Source: an uncultured Mollicutes bacterium (GTDB lineage Bacteria; Bacillota_I; Bacilli_A; RFN20; CAG-826). From it: a DNA stretch of 7,796 nucleotides. Made by a program: the position numbers and the translations under genes. The stretch is taken from the NCBI GenBank assembly GCA_945935945.1, contig CAMESA010000039.1, positions 1 through 7,796 of the forward strand. Reading direction: 5' to 3'. The notes under the pieces were generated by a model that was given only the letters and a program-made list of their open reading frames with translations, did not search any database and was not told the DNA's origin. Each line of letters begins with the position of its first letter. Position 1 is the first letter of the stretch. Shown piece by piece: positions 1 through 6,693 of this stretch.

Positions 1-1
1 A

Positions 2-949
2 CCAAATGGCTCAACACCTCTTGATTTAGCATATAAAATTCATACAAAAGTTGGAGATAGTGCAATTGGTGCAACTGTTAATGGCAATTTAGTTCCATTG
101 AATACAATTTTAAAAACTGGTGATATTGTTGAAATTAAAACTTCAAAGACATCACCAGGACCAAATGAGAGCTGGCTTTCCATTGTAAAAACTACAAGTG
201 CCAAAAACCACATTAAAAAATTCATTCAAAAGAAGAATAGTGATTTATTAAAGGATGAAAGAACAAAACAAGGACGTCAAGCTTGTGCAGATTTCTTTAA
301 AGATCATGGAATTGATGAAAATGAAATGATGTCTTTATTAAATACTGAACGTGTTTTAAAGAATTTCCAAGTTTCATCAGTTGAAGAATTATTTGTTAGA
401 ATTGTTGCGCATAACCCTAACCCAGCACAAATTTGCGACTTTTTAGGAATAAAAAGAGTTTATAAAAAAGATACAAAATTATTCAAAAAAGAAAATTTTG
501 ACGACGATAAATGTCCAGTCACAATTGATAATCAAACAGGATTTAAAATTACTTTAGGTAATTGTTGTACTCCAATTCCTGGTGATTCAATTGTTGGATA
601 TGTTACAAAAGGTAATGGAATTACAGTTCATAGAATCACATGTCCAAATGTTCAAAATCAACAAAGACTAATTGAAGTTCATTGGAAAGAAAATTTAGGA
701 ATTAAGTCTTATCCAGTCGATATCATGATTGAATGTCAAGATAGAAACAATTTAATTGCTGATATTTTGAATATTTTTAACTCAAATAAGATTAAATGTA
801 CTGAAATCTCCGGTCGTTTGCATCCAGAAAGTGCAACAACAAGCATTTCCGCTCAAATTTATGTATCTGATGCAAATGTTTTAAATCATGTTTTCGATAT
901 TTTAAGGAGTACAAAAGGTATTTATGAGGTTAGAAGAGTTATCCATTAA
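2..949 (+). CDS. rel: RelA/SpoT-type bifunctional (p)ppGpp synthetase/hydrolase, C-terminal part (5' end outside window)
   Basis: This is the regulatory C-terminal half of a long RSH enzyme, which makes and degrades (p)ppGpp on ribosomes stalled by uncharged tRNA. The reading frame is already open at base 2, so 315 residues are visible and the hydrolase and synthetase domains lie upstream. Numbering from the first visible codon, a TGS domain spans about 1-48 (opening PNGSTPLDLAYKIHTKVG). It is followed by the typical SPGPNESWL linker, a helical region to about 150, a zinc-finger-like domain at about 181-220 (CC at 188-189, H210, C214) and an ACT domain at about 238-315. The TGS histidine H14, the likely counterpart of the residue that touches the tRNA CCA end in RelA, is present. 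Two family positions differ: the usual HRxDC reads HRITC, and the ACT motif DRxGL reads DRNNL. The in-frame TTG at 98 falls inside the TGS domain and is not a start. Synthetase and hydrolase competence cannot be judged here. Confidence 0.95.
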   Translation, partial: PNGSTPLDLAYKIHTKVGDSAIGATVNGNLVPLNTILKTGDIVEIKTSKTSPGPNESWLSIVKTTSAKNHIKKFIQKKNSDLLKDERTKQGRQACADFFKDHGIDENEMMSLLNTERVLKNFQVSSVEELFVRIVAHNPNPAQICDFLGIKRVYKKDTKLFKKENFDDDKCPVTIDNQTGFKITLGNCCTPIPGDSIVGYVTKGNGITVHRITCPNVQNQQRLIEVHWKENLGIKSYPVDIMIECQDRNNLIADILNIFNSNKIKCTEISGRLHPESATTSISAQIYVSDANVLNHVFDILRSTKGIYEVRRVIH

Positions 950-961
950 CTCTTTCAAAAC

Positions 962-990
962 TTAACAAAGTAGTAATAATTATTTATAAT
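962..990 (+). promoter_or_regulatory. Likely sigma-A promoter for the hisS operon
   Basis: TTAACA at 962-967 (five of six bases match the -35 consensus) is followed by a 17-nt spacer and a perfect TATAAT at 985-990. Transcription would start near 997, giving a leader of only about 14 nt that is mostly the ribosome-binding site. It lies in the only substantial gap of the window, directly before hisS. The background is A+T-rich, so TATAAT alone would be weak evidence. The near-consensus -35 at ideal spacing makes it credible. The leader is far too short for a T-box riboswitch, which often controls hisS-aspS in other Firmicutes. Confidence 0.65.
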
Positions 991-995
991 TATTA
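974..995. repeat. Perfect A/T-only inverted repeat overlapping the -10 box
   Basis: Bases 974-983 (TAATAATTAT) and 986-995 (ATAATTATTA) are exact reverse complements around a central TT. The right arm contains most of the TATAAT -10 element. It could be a repressor operator or simply a by-product of A+T-rich sequence. As RNA it would be a weak, A-U-only hairpin lacking a GC stem, so it is a poor terminator for rel. No function can be assigned from the sequence alone. Confidence 0.5.
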
Positions 996-998
996 AAA

Positions 999-1004
999 TG
1001 AGGT
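999..1004 (+). promoter_or_regulatory. Ribosome-binding site of hisS
   Basis: TGAGGT lies 6 nt before the ATG at 1011 and matches the anti-Shine-Dalgarno core GAGGT. The same hexamer precedes aspS at 2585-2590, which supports both chosen starts. Confidence 0.75.
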
Positions 1005-1010
1005 TTATAT

Positions 1011-2576
1011 ATGTATAGCTTAGTTAAAGGTACACACGATGTAATATTAGATGAAGCAGATAGATATACTGCTGTTGAATATGTTTTGACTGCAACTGCA
1101 AAACTTTACGGTTATAGAGAATTTAGAACTCCAATTCTTGAACATACAGAATTATTTTTAAGAAGTGTTGGCAATAGTAGTGATATTGTTCGTAAAGAAA
1201 TGTACACTTTTATGGATAAATCAGAGAGAAGTATCACTTTAAGACCTGAAATTACTGCAGGAACAATAAGATCAATTGTTAATAATAAACTTCTTGCTAA
1301 TCAAGATTTTCCATTAAAAGCATATTATATTGGTCCTAATTTTAGATATGAAAGACCACAACAAGGAAGATATAGACAATTTAATCAATTTGGTGTTGAA
1401 TGCGTTGGTGTAGTTGGACCTGAAAGAGATGCAGAAGTCATTATTTTAGGCTACCACCAATTAGATGAACTTGGTTTTGAAAATGTTACTTTAAAAATTA
1501 ACACATTAGGTGATGAAAAAAGCCGTGAAAACTACAAAGAAGCATTAAAACAATATTTTAGTGAACATCTTGATGAAATGTGTTCCGATTGTAAAGAAAG
1601 ATTTAAGTTAAATATTCTTAGAATTCTCGATTGTAAAGTCGAAAATGATAGAAAAATTATCGAAAATGCACCAAAAATCATCGATTATTTAACTGATGAA
1701 GCAAAACAATATTTCGAAACTATTTGTAAATTATTAGATGAATCAGAAATCCCTTATGTAATCGATCATGATCTTGTTAGAGGCTTAGATTATTATAGTG
1801 GACCTGTTTTCGAATTCCACTATACATCTAAACTTGGAAAAAATTATGGCGCAATTGGTGCAGGTGGACACTATGGAAAATTAGTAAAAGAAGTTGGTGG
1901 ACCTGATGTTGAAGGTTGCGGATTTGCAATGGGAATTGAAAGACTTGTCAGTGTTATGACAGATGATGGAATATTTGATGATTTCAAAGCAAAAATGGAT
2001 GTTTATTTAATGCCATTATCTAAAGATTATTATCATGCAGCCTTATGTCTTGCAAACGATCTAAGATCTGATGGTTATGTTGTTGAAGTTTGCTTAGAAA
2101 ATAAGGGAATTTCTCAAATGTTTAAAAAAGCTGAAAGAAGAAATGCGCGTTACGCTGGAATTATTGGTGAAACTGAAATTCTTACTAATACTATTATTTT
2201 GAAAAATTTAGAAACAAAAGAACAAATTACAGTCCCACTTAAGAGTATAATTTATACTTTAGAACATTTGCTTAAACCAGAAGAAGAAAGTGAATGTTGT
2301 TGCGGAGACGATCATGAACATGAATGCTGCTGTGGTGATGATGATTGCTGCTGTGAACACAATCACGAAGATGATGATTGTTGCTGTGGACATGATCATG
2401 AACATGATGATTGCTGTTGCGGGCATAATCATGAAGATGATGACTGCTGTTGCGAGCACGATGATCTAGATTGTGATTGTTGCTCTAATCATAGTCATGA
2501 TGAACATCATCAAGTATGGTCACATGATGATAAAGATGAGGAATGTTGTTGTTGTGGCCATAAAAAGGACAAATAA
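1011..2576 (+). CDS. hisS: Histidyl-tRNA synthetase with a Cys/His/acid-rich C-terminal tail
   Basis: This class II enzyme attaches histidine to tRNA-His in the cytoplasm. The 521-residue product has a complete core of about 421 residues, close to the usual bacterial length of about 420-425, plus an extra tail of about 100. Visible core motifs are RPEIT (78-82), motif 2 with FRYER (111-115) and GRYRQF (119-124), the insertion-domain signature CSDC...RILDCK (191-209), the histidine-binding LVRGLDYY (255-262), and motif 3 GFAMGIERL (304-312). The HGTP-type anticodon domain covers about 328-420. The usual RPEGT reads RPEIT, with Ile for Gly next to substrate-contacting E80 and T82. From residue 428 the chain is almost entirely Cys, His, Asp and Glu, with seven runs of three or four Cys. 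The start is supported by the family-typical N-terminus (KGTHDV) and by TGAGGT. It is probably the first gene of an operon with aspS 20 nt downstream. Core function is certain; the tail's role is unknown. Confidence 0.97.
   Translation: MYSLVKGTHDVILDEADRYTAVEYVLTATAKLYGYREFRTPILEHTELFLRSVGNSSDIVRKEMYTFMDKSERSITLRPEITAGTIRSIVNNKLLANQDFPLKAYYIGPNFRYERPQQGRYRQFNQFGVECVGVVGPERDAEVIILGYHQLDELGFENVTLKINTLGDEKSRENYKEALKQYFSEHLDEMCSDCKERFKLNILRILDCKVENDRKIIENAPKIIDYLTDEAKQYFETICKLLDESEIPYVIDHDLVRGLDYYSGPVFEFHYTSKLGKNYGAIGAGGHYGKLVKEVGGPDVEGCGFAMGIERLVSVMTDDGIFDDFKAKMDVYLMPLSKDYYHAALCLANDLRSDGYVVEVCLENKGISQMFKKAERRNARYAGIIGETEILTNTIILKNLETKEQITVPLKSIIYTLEHLLKPEEESECCCGDDHEHECCCGDDDCCCEHNHEDDDCCCGHDHEHDDCCCGHNHEDDDCCCEHDDLDCDCCSNHSHDEHHQVWSHDDKDEECCCCGHKKDK
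2292..2573 (+). other. Metallothionein-like Cys/His/Asp/Glu tail of HisRS (residues 428-521)
   Basis: Of these 94 residues, 25 are Cys, 16 His, 23 Asp and 11 Glu (75 of 94), against only four Lys. Cys occurs as CCC at 429-431, 439-441, 446-448, 457-459, 468-470 and 479-481, with C488, C490-491 and a CCCC at 512-515. His falls mainly in HxH pairs between the triplets (435/437, 450/452, 461/463/465, 472/474, 494/496). The composition predicts a disordered, strongly acidic segment able to bind several soft or borderline metal ions such as Zn, Cu(I) or Ni. Tails of this general kind are known on SlyD and HypB (nickel) and some chaperonins, but I know of no standard HisRS with one. The DNA here is about 41% G+C by hand count (2281-2570), above the core, which Cys and Gly codons largely explain. 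It joins the anticodon domain in frame through KPEEES, with no stop or frame change. Confidence 0.85.
2346..2477 (+). repeat. Four tandem 33-nt (11-residue) repeats in the HisRS tail
   Basis: The units encode CCCEHNHEDDD (446-456), CCCGHDHEHDD (457-467), CCCGHNHEDDD (468-478) and the degenerate CCCEHDDLDCD (479-489). Two shorter related blocks precede them: CCCGDDHEHE (429-438) and CCCGDDD (439-445). Units 1 and 3 differ at five synonymous third positions (Cys, His and Asp codons) and by one residue change, Glu to Gly. The peptide pattern is therefore better preserved than the DNA. Confidence 0.85.
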
Positions 2577-2596
2577 ATATTAACTGAGGTAAAAAT

Positions 2597-4360
2597 ATGG
2601 CAATGGAAGGCGTAGAAGAAGTATTTTCAAGAACTGATTATTGTGGAAATCTTAGATTAAAAGATGAAGGTAGAGTTGTAACTGTTATAGGTTGGGTCTC
2701 AAAAAGACGTAATTTAGGTTCTTTATTATTCATTGATTTAAGAGATAGAGAAGGATATGTTCAAGTTTGTGTAAAAACTGATGAAATTAATGTTCCTGAA
2801 ATTAGAAATGAATATATTCTTGAAGTTACTGGCGTTGTAACTAAAAAAGATGTACCAAATAAAAATTTAGCAACTGGAGAAATTGAAGTTGTTGCAACAA
2901 ATATCAAAGTTATTAATACTGCAAATCAACCACCAATTTCTACTCAAGAAGAAACTGATGCTAATGAAGATATTAGACTTAAATATAGATACCTAGATTT
3001 AAGAAGACTTTGTATGCAAAAAAGGCTCAGAATAAGAGCAAAAATCGTTCGTTCAATTCATGAATATCTTGATTCTAAGGATTTTATTGAAATTGAAACA
3101 CCATATTTATCACCATCTACACCTGAAGGAGCTAGAGACTATTTAGTTCCAAGTAGAGTTCATAAAGGTTGCTTTTATGCTTTACCTCAATCACCTCAAC
3201 TATTTAAACAAATGTTGATGGTTTCTGGTTTTGAAAGATATTATCAAATTGCTCGTTGCTTTAGAGATGAAGATTTAAGAGCTGATAGACAACCAGATTT
3301 TACTCAAGTTGATGTTGAAACAAGTTTTTTAAATCAAGATCAAATCTTAACACTTGGTGAAGAACTATGTGCAAAAGTTTTTAAAGATGTTTTAAATGTT
3401 GATGTCAAACTTCCATTAAGAAGAATGGACTATCTCGAAGCTGTTAATAAATATGGAAGTGATAAACCAGATACAAGATATACATTATATTTAACTGATG
3501 TAAAAGATATCTTAAAAGATTCTGATTTTAAGGTTTATCAAGATAATAAATATATAAAAGCTATAAAAGTTGATGGTTTTGCAAAAGAATTGTCACGTAA
3601 GAAGCAAGATCAAATCAACTTAATAGCGCCTAAATTCAATATGAAACAATTTGGTTTCTTAAAATATGAAAACGGAGCACTTGAAGGATCTGTTACTAAA
3701 TTTTTATCTGAAGAAATCAAATCAAAACTTGTCGAAAGACTAGAATTAAAAGAAAATGACGCTGTAATTATTGCAACAAGCAATATTTTAAGAGATGTGA
3801 ACTTTGGACTTGGTGCAGTTAGAGTAAATCTTGCTAAAGAATTAGGCTTAGTTAAACCAAATACTTATGATTTATTATGGGTTGTCCATTTCCCATTATT
3901 TGAAAAAAGCGAAGAAACAGGTGAAATTACTCCATGCCATCACCCATTTACAAGACCTTGCGATGAAGATTTAGATAAATTATTCACAGAACCATACAAT
4001 GTCTACAGTTATGCTTACGACATTGTAATTAATGGCTATGAAGCAGGTGGTGGATCTTTAAGAATTTATGATCAAGATGTTCAAGAAAAGATTTTTAAAG
4101 TTCTTGGCTTCACTCAAGAAGATATACAGAATAAATTTGGATTCTTTGTTGAATCCTTAAAATATGGAACACCTCCACATGGTGGTTTTGCTCTCGGACT
4201 TGATAGATTATCAATGATTCTAAGTGGAACAGATAACATTCGTGATGTCATTGCTTTCCCTAAAAATCTTGCTGCTACAGATCCTGTAACAAACGCACCA
4301 TATGAAGTTGATCCAGAACAACTTGATAATTTAGGAATTTGTATTAAGAAAGAGGATTAG
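2597..4360 (+). CDS. aspS: Aspartyl-tRNA synthetase (bacterial type)
   Basis: This class II enzyme charges tRNA-Asp with aspartate. Its 587 residues match the usual bacterial length of about 590. An N-terminal OB-fold anticodon domain covers about 1-110 and the catalytic domain starts near 120. The bacterial GAD insertion lies at about 285-405, and the catalytic core then resumes (HHPFT at 448-452). Motif 2 is ARCFRDEDLRADR (219-231) and motif 3 is GGFALGLDRLS (529-539). The anticodon-domain segment RRNLGSLLF (37-45) has Leu where non-discriminating enzymes such as that of Pseudomonas carry His. This favours a discriminating enzyme that charges only tRNA-Asp, as in E. coli; that reading is inference. 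The start has TGAGGT at 2585-2590, 6 nt upstream; a second Met at codon 3 is less well spaced. It follows hisS by 20 nt and transketolase follows by 2 nt. The hisS-aspS pairing is typical of Firmicutes. Confidence 0.97.
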   Translation: MAMEGVEEVFSRTDYCGNLRLKDEGRVVTVIGWVSKRRNLGSLLFIDLRDREGYVQVCVKTDEINVPEIRNEYILEVTGVVTKKDVPNKNLATGEIEVVATNIKVINTANQPPISTQEETDANEDIRLKYRYLDLRRLCMQKRLRIRAKIVRSIHEYLDSKDFIEIETPYLSPSTPEGARDYLVPSRVHKGCFYALPQSPQLFKQMLMVSGFERYYQIARCFRDEDLRADRQPDFTQVDVETSFLNQDQILTLGEELCAKVFKDVLNVDVKLPLRRMDYLEAVNKYGSDKPDTRYTLYLTDVKDILKDSDFKVYQDNKYIKAIKVDGFAKELSRKKQDQINLIAPKFNMKQFGFLKYENGALEGSVTKFLSEEIKSKLVERLELKENDAVIIATSNILRDVNFGLGAVRVNLAKELGLVKPNTYDLLWVVHFPLFEKSEETGEITPCHHPFTRPCDEDLDKLFTEPYNVYSYAYDIVINGYEAGGGSLRIYDQDVQEKIFKVLGFTQEDIQNKFGFFVESLKYGTPPHGGFALGLDRLSMILSGTDNIRDVIAFPKNLAATDPVTNAPYEVDPEQLDNLGICIKKED

Positions 4361-4362
4361 TT

Positions 4363-6351
4363 ATGAGTAAAACTGCAAAAATTAAAAACATTGACGATTT
4401 AAGTATTGCCGCAATTCGTGCTACTTGTATTGATGGAATCAATAAATCAAAAAGTGGACATCCAGGTATGTGCATTAGCGCAGCACCTATTGTTTATTCT
4501 TTATTTAAAGATTTTTTAGTTTCAAATCCATATCAATCAAAATGGATTAATCGTGATAGATTTGTCATGAGTTGTGGACATGGTAGTATGCTTTACTATA
4601 CAATGTTACATTTATGCGGTTATAAGCTCACGATTGATGATTTAAAAAACTTCAGACAATTACATTCAAAAACACCTGGACACCCAGAATATGGTGTAAC
4701 TGATGGTGTTGATGCAGGAAGCGGTCCACTTGGACAAGGTATTGCTCAAGCTGTTGGTATGGCTATGGCAGAAACTAAGCTTCAATCAATGTATGGTAAA
4801 AATTTATATAATCATTATACCTATTGTTTATTAGGAGATGGTTGTTTAGAAGAAGGTATTTCTCAAGAAGCAATCAGTTTTGCTGGCTTGAATAAATTAA
4901 ATAAATTAATCCTTTTATATGATAGAAACAATGTCACATTAGATGGTCCATTAGGACAATCAAGCAATGAAAATGTAATTCAAAGATTTTTAGCTTGTGG
5001 TTGGAATGTTGTTTATTGTAAAAAAGGCAATAATTACAACAAAATTAAAAAAGCAATTAAAAAAGCTAGAGGGTTTAAAAATGCTCCAACAATTGTAATT
5101 TTTAATACAGTTATTGGTTTAGGTTCTAAAAATGCAGGAACTTGTAAAGTTCATGGAGCTCCTTTAGGCGAAGAAGATGGAAATAACACAAAATTAAGTT
5201 ATGGATATAACTATCCTCCATTTGAAATTCCTCAAGAAGTATATGATAACTTTAAAAATACATTCATTAAACGTGGTGAAGATGCTTATAGCGAATATCA
5301 AAAAGAAATTTTCAAACTTCAAGCAAATGATGCTGCTCGTTATCAAGAAATTATGGCATTTGCAAATAATGATGTTTCAAATGTTGTTGATAATGCAAAA
5401 ATTGATACAACTTCAATTTACAAAACTGATGCAACAAGAAATATCAGTGGTAATTTATTAAATATTTATCATGAAATGTTACCAAATCTTGTTGGAGGAA
5501 GCGCTGATGTTGCGGGAAGTGTCAAAACGGCATTGAAAAATGGCTCAACATGGGGTCCAAAAAATAGAGAGGGCACAAATATTAACTGGGGAATTAGAGA
5601 ATTCTTCATGTCAAGTGCCGGAAATGGTATCTTATTACATGGCGGATTAAGAACTTATGTTGGTACATTTATGGTCTTTAGTGATTATTGTAAAGCAGCA
5701 ATTAGAATGTCTGCATTACAAGGTCTACCACAAATTTATCTATTTTCACACGATTCACTTGCTGTAGGTGAAGATGGTCCAACTCATGAACCAATTGAAC
5801 AATTAGCAATGCTTCGTTCAATCCCTAATCTTAATGTATTTAGACCAGCTGACGCTAAAGAAACTGCTGCTGCTTATAAATTAGCTTTAGAATCAACAAC
5901 TACACCTTCAGTTATTATCTTAACAAGGCAAAATTTGCCTCTTCTTGATGGAAGTAGCGACTATGATGGAGTTGCAAAAGGTGGATATATTGTCTCTAAA
6001 GAAAAAGCAAATAGAGTTGACTTCACATTAATTGGAACTGGAAGCGAAGTTTCATTATGTATTGAAGCTCAAAAGAAACTTGAAGCAATGGGATACAGTG
6101 TTAGAGTTGTTTCAATTCCATGCTTTGAATTATTTGATAAACAATCCAAATCCTATAAAGAGTCTATTTTAGGATATAATTACGGAAAACGTTTAATTGT
6201 CGAAATGGGTTCAACTTATGGATTGCACAAATATGCTAAGTATGCCTTTGGTATCAATGAATTTGGTTTAAGTGGAAAAGCTAGTGAAGTTATGAGTTAT
6301 TACGGATTTACAAGTGATAATCTTGTATCAAATGTAATAAAATATATCTAA
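4363..6351 (+). CDS. tkt: Transketolase
   Basis: This is a thiamine-diphosphate enzyme of the non-oxidative pentose phosphate pathway. It moves two-carbon ketol units between sugar phosphates and supplies ribose 5-phosphate and erythrose 4-phosphate. The single 662-residue chain is full length for the family. The TPP-binding N-terminal part shows SGHPG (31-35), CGHGS (71-75), FRQLHSKTPGHPE (97-109), GPLGQG (121-126) and the cofactor motif GDG at 158-160 with N189/N190. H265 lies in VHGAPLG. The pyrimidine-binding part has GGSADVAGS (378-386), catalytic Glu413 in IREF, H463 in FSHDS, and GEDGPTHEP (469-477) with D471 and H475. TRQNLP (521-526) supplies the phosphate-binding Arg522. The C-terminal domain begins near IGTGSEV (557-563). 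The usual SADLAxSN reads SADVAGSV. AGAGG at 4351-4355, inside the end of aspS, is its ribosome-binding site, so translation is probably coupled to aspS. All expected catalytic residues are present, so it is probably active. Confidence 0.96.
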   Translation: MSKTAKIKNIDDLSIAAIRATCIDGINKSKSGHPGMCISAAPIVYSLFKDFLVSNPYQSKWINRDRFVMSCGHGSMLYYTMLHLCGYKLTIDDLKNFRQLHSKTPGHPEYGVTDGVDAGSGPLGQGIAQAVGMAMAETKLQSMYGKNLYNHYTYCLLGDGCLEEGISQEAISFAGLNKLNKLILLYDRNNVTLDGPLGQSSNENVIQRFLACGWNVVYCKKGNNYNKIKKAIKKARGFKNAPTIVIFNTVIGLGSKNAGTCKVHGAPLGEEDGNNTKLSYGYNYPPFEIPQEVYDNFKNTFIKRGEDAYSEYQKEIFKLQANDAARYQEIMAFANNDVSNVVDNAKIDTTSIYKTDATRNISGNLLNIYHEMLPNLVGGSADVAGSVKTALKNGSTWGPKNREGTNINWGIREFFMSSAGNGILLHGGLRTYVGTFMVFSDYCKAAIRMSALQGLPQIYLFSHDSLAVGEDGPTHEPIEQLAMLRSIPNLNVFRPADAKETAAAYKLALESTTTPSVIILTRQNLPLLDGSSDYDGVAKGGYIVSKEKANRVDFTLIGTGSEVSLCIEAQKKLEAMGYSVRVVSIPCFELFDKQSKSYKESILGYNYGKRLIVEMGSTYGLHKYAKYAFGINEFGLSGKASEVMSYYGFTSDNLVSNVIKYI

Positions 6352-6353
6352 TT

Positions 6354-6361
6354 AGGAGGTG
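6354..6361 (+). promoter_or_regulatory. Strong ribosome-binding site of the Asp23-like gene
   Basis: AGGAGGTG is an essentially full Shine-Dalgarno sequence lying 5 nt before the ATG at 6367. It is the best such site in the window and fixes the start of an otherwise weakly conserved small protein. Confidence 0.85.
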
Positions 6362-6366
6362 TTTAG

Positions 6367-6687
6367 ATGACAAATTATATATTTTTGGAAAATTATAGTA
6401 GTAAAATTGGTCGTTTAGGACTTTCTAAAAACGTTTTTAAATTCATCGGAATAAAAAGCATTAAAGATTTTAGAGATGTTTTAAGTAAAGATGATAAAAA
6501 TTCAATTCATATTTCTTTTAGAAATAATGTTGTAATTTACAAAATTAACCTTGCTGTTAAAAAGGGCACAAATTTACATTCAGTTAAAGAAAGTTTAACT
6601 AATACAATCAACAATAATCTTTTATTGGTTTCTGATCAATTCCCTGTTCAAACAAATATCAGATTGTCTGAAAAGGAAAATAGATAA
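6367..6687 (+). CDS. Asp23/Gls24-family protein (YqhY-like), short and divergent
   Basis: This 106-residue protein is assigned from pattern and context rather than strong identity. Residues 12-30 (SKIGRLGLSKNVFKFIGIK) resemble the family's opening, in which a short strand is followed by a 'VIxxIAGIAA' helix. Residues 54-100 (NVVIYKINLAVKKGTNLHSV, then a helix and VQTNIRL) resemble the family's 'VxVDLxIVVxYGxNIPEV...VNVxV' half. It lacks the Gly-rich middle segment common in longer members. In Bacillus the homologous yqhY sits directly before nusB, exactly as here, which is the strongest support. Family members include the cell-envelope stress protein Asp23 and YqhY, which has been linked to control of fatty-acid synthesis. 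No signal peptide or membrane segment is visible, so it is probably cytoplasmic. It lies 15 nt after tkt and 6 nt before nusB. Confidence 0.65.
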   Translation: MTNYIFLENYSSKIGRLGLSKNVFKFIGIKSIKDFRDVLSKDDKNSIHISFRNNVVIYKINLAVKKGTNLHSVKESLTNTINNNLLLVSDQFPVQTNIRLSEKENR

Positions 6688-6693
6688 TTATTT

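Noticed and set aside
98..949. A complete 283-residue gene starting at TTG 98
   Set aside because: The frame is open back to base 2 and the upstream residues complete a TGS domain, so the TTG encodes an internal Leu of a longer Rel protein.
950..1000. An intrinsic terminator after rel
   Set aside because: The only inverted repeat is all A/T and overlaps a promoter. There is no GC stem followed by a T-run.
2259..2459. A minus-strand reading frame opposite the hisS tail, rich in hydrophobic residues
   Set aside because: It is the mirror of the Cys/His/Asp repeats (ATC/ATG/GCA codons on the other strand), with no ribosome-binding site and no recognisable family. The hydrophobic look is a by-product of the repeat.
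2346..2477. A CRISPR-like or mobile repeat array
   Set aside because: The 33-nt units are directly adjacent without spacers, stay in frame, and encode a continuous peptide pattern. They are coding repeats.
2292..2576. The tail as a frameshift or stop-loss artefact of hisS
   Set aside because: The composition is ordered and periodic for 94 residues and ends in a normal TAA, followed by a well-placed aspS ribosome-binding site. Read-through of non-coding DNA would not give this pattern.
5201..5461. A plus-strand reading frame of 86 codons inside transketolase
   Set aside because: It lies wholly within the transketolase frame, has a skewed Ile/Leu/Met/Lys composition and no family features. 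It is a shadow frame.
6323..6351. An internal promoter at the end of tkt for the Asp23-like gene
   Set aside because: TTGTAT at 6323-6328 has no good -10 at 16-18 nt (ATCTAA or TATCTA only), so it cannot be told from background.
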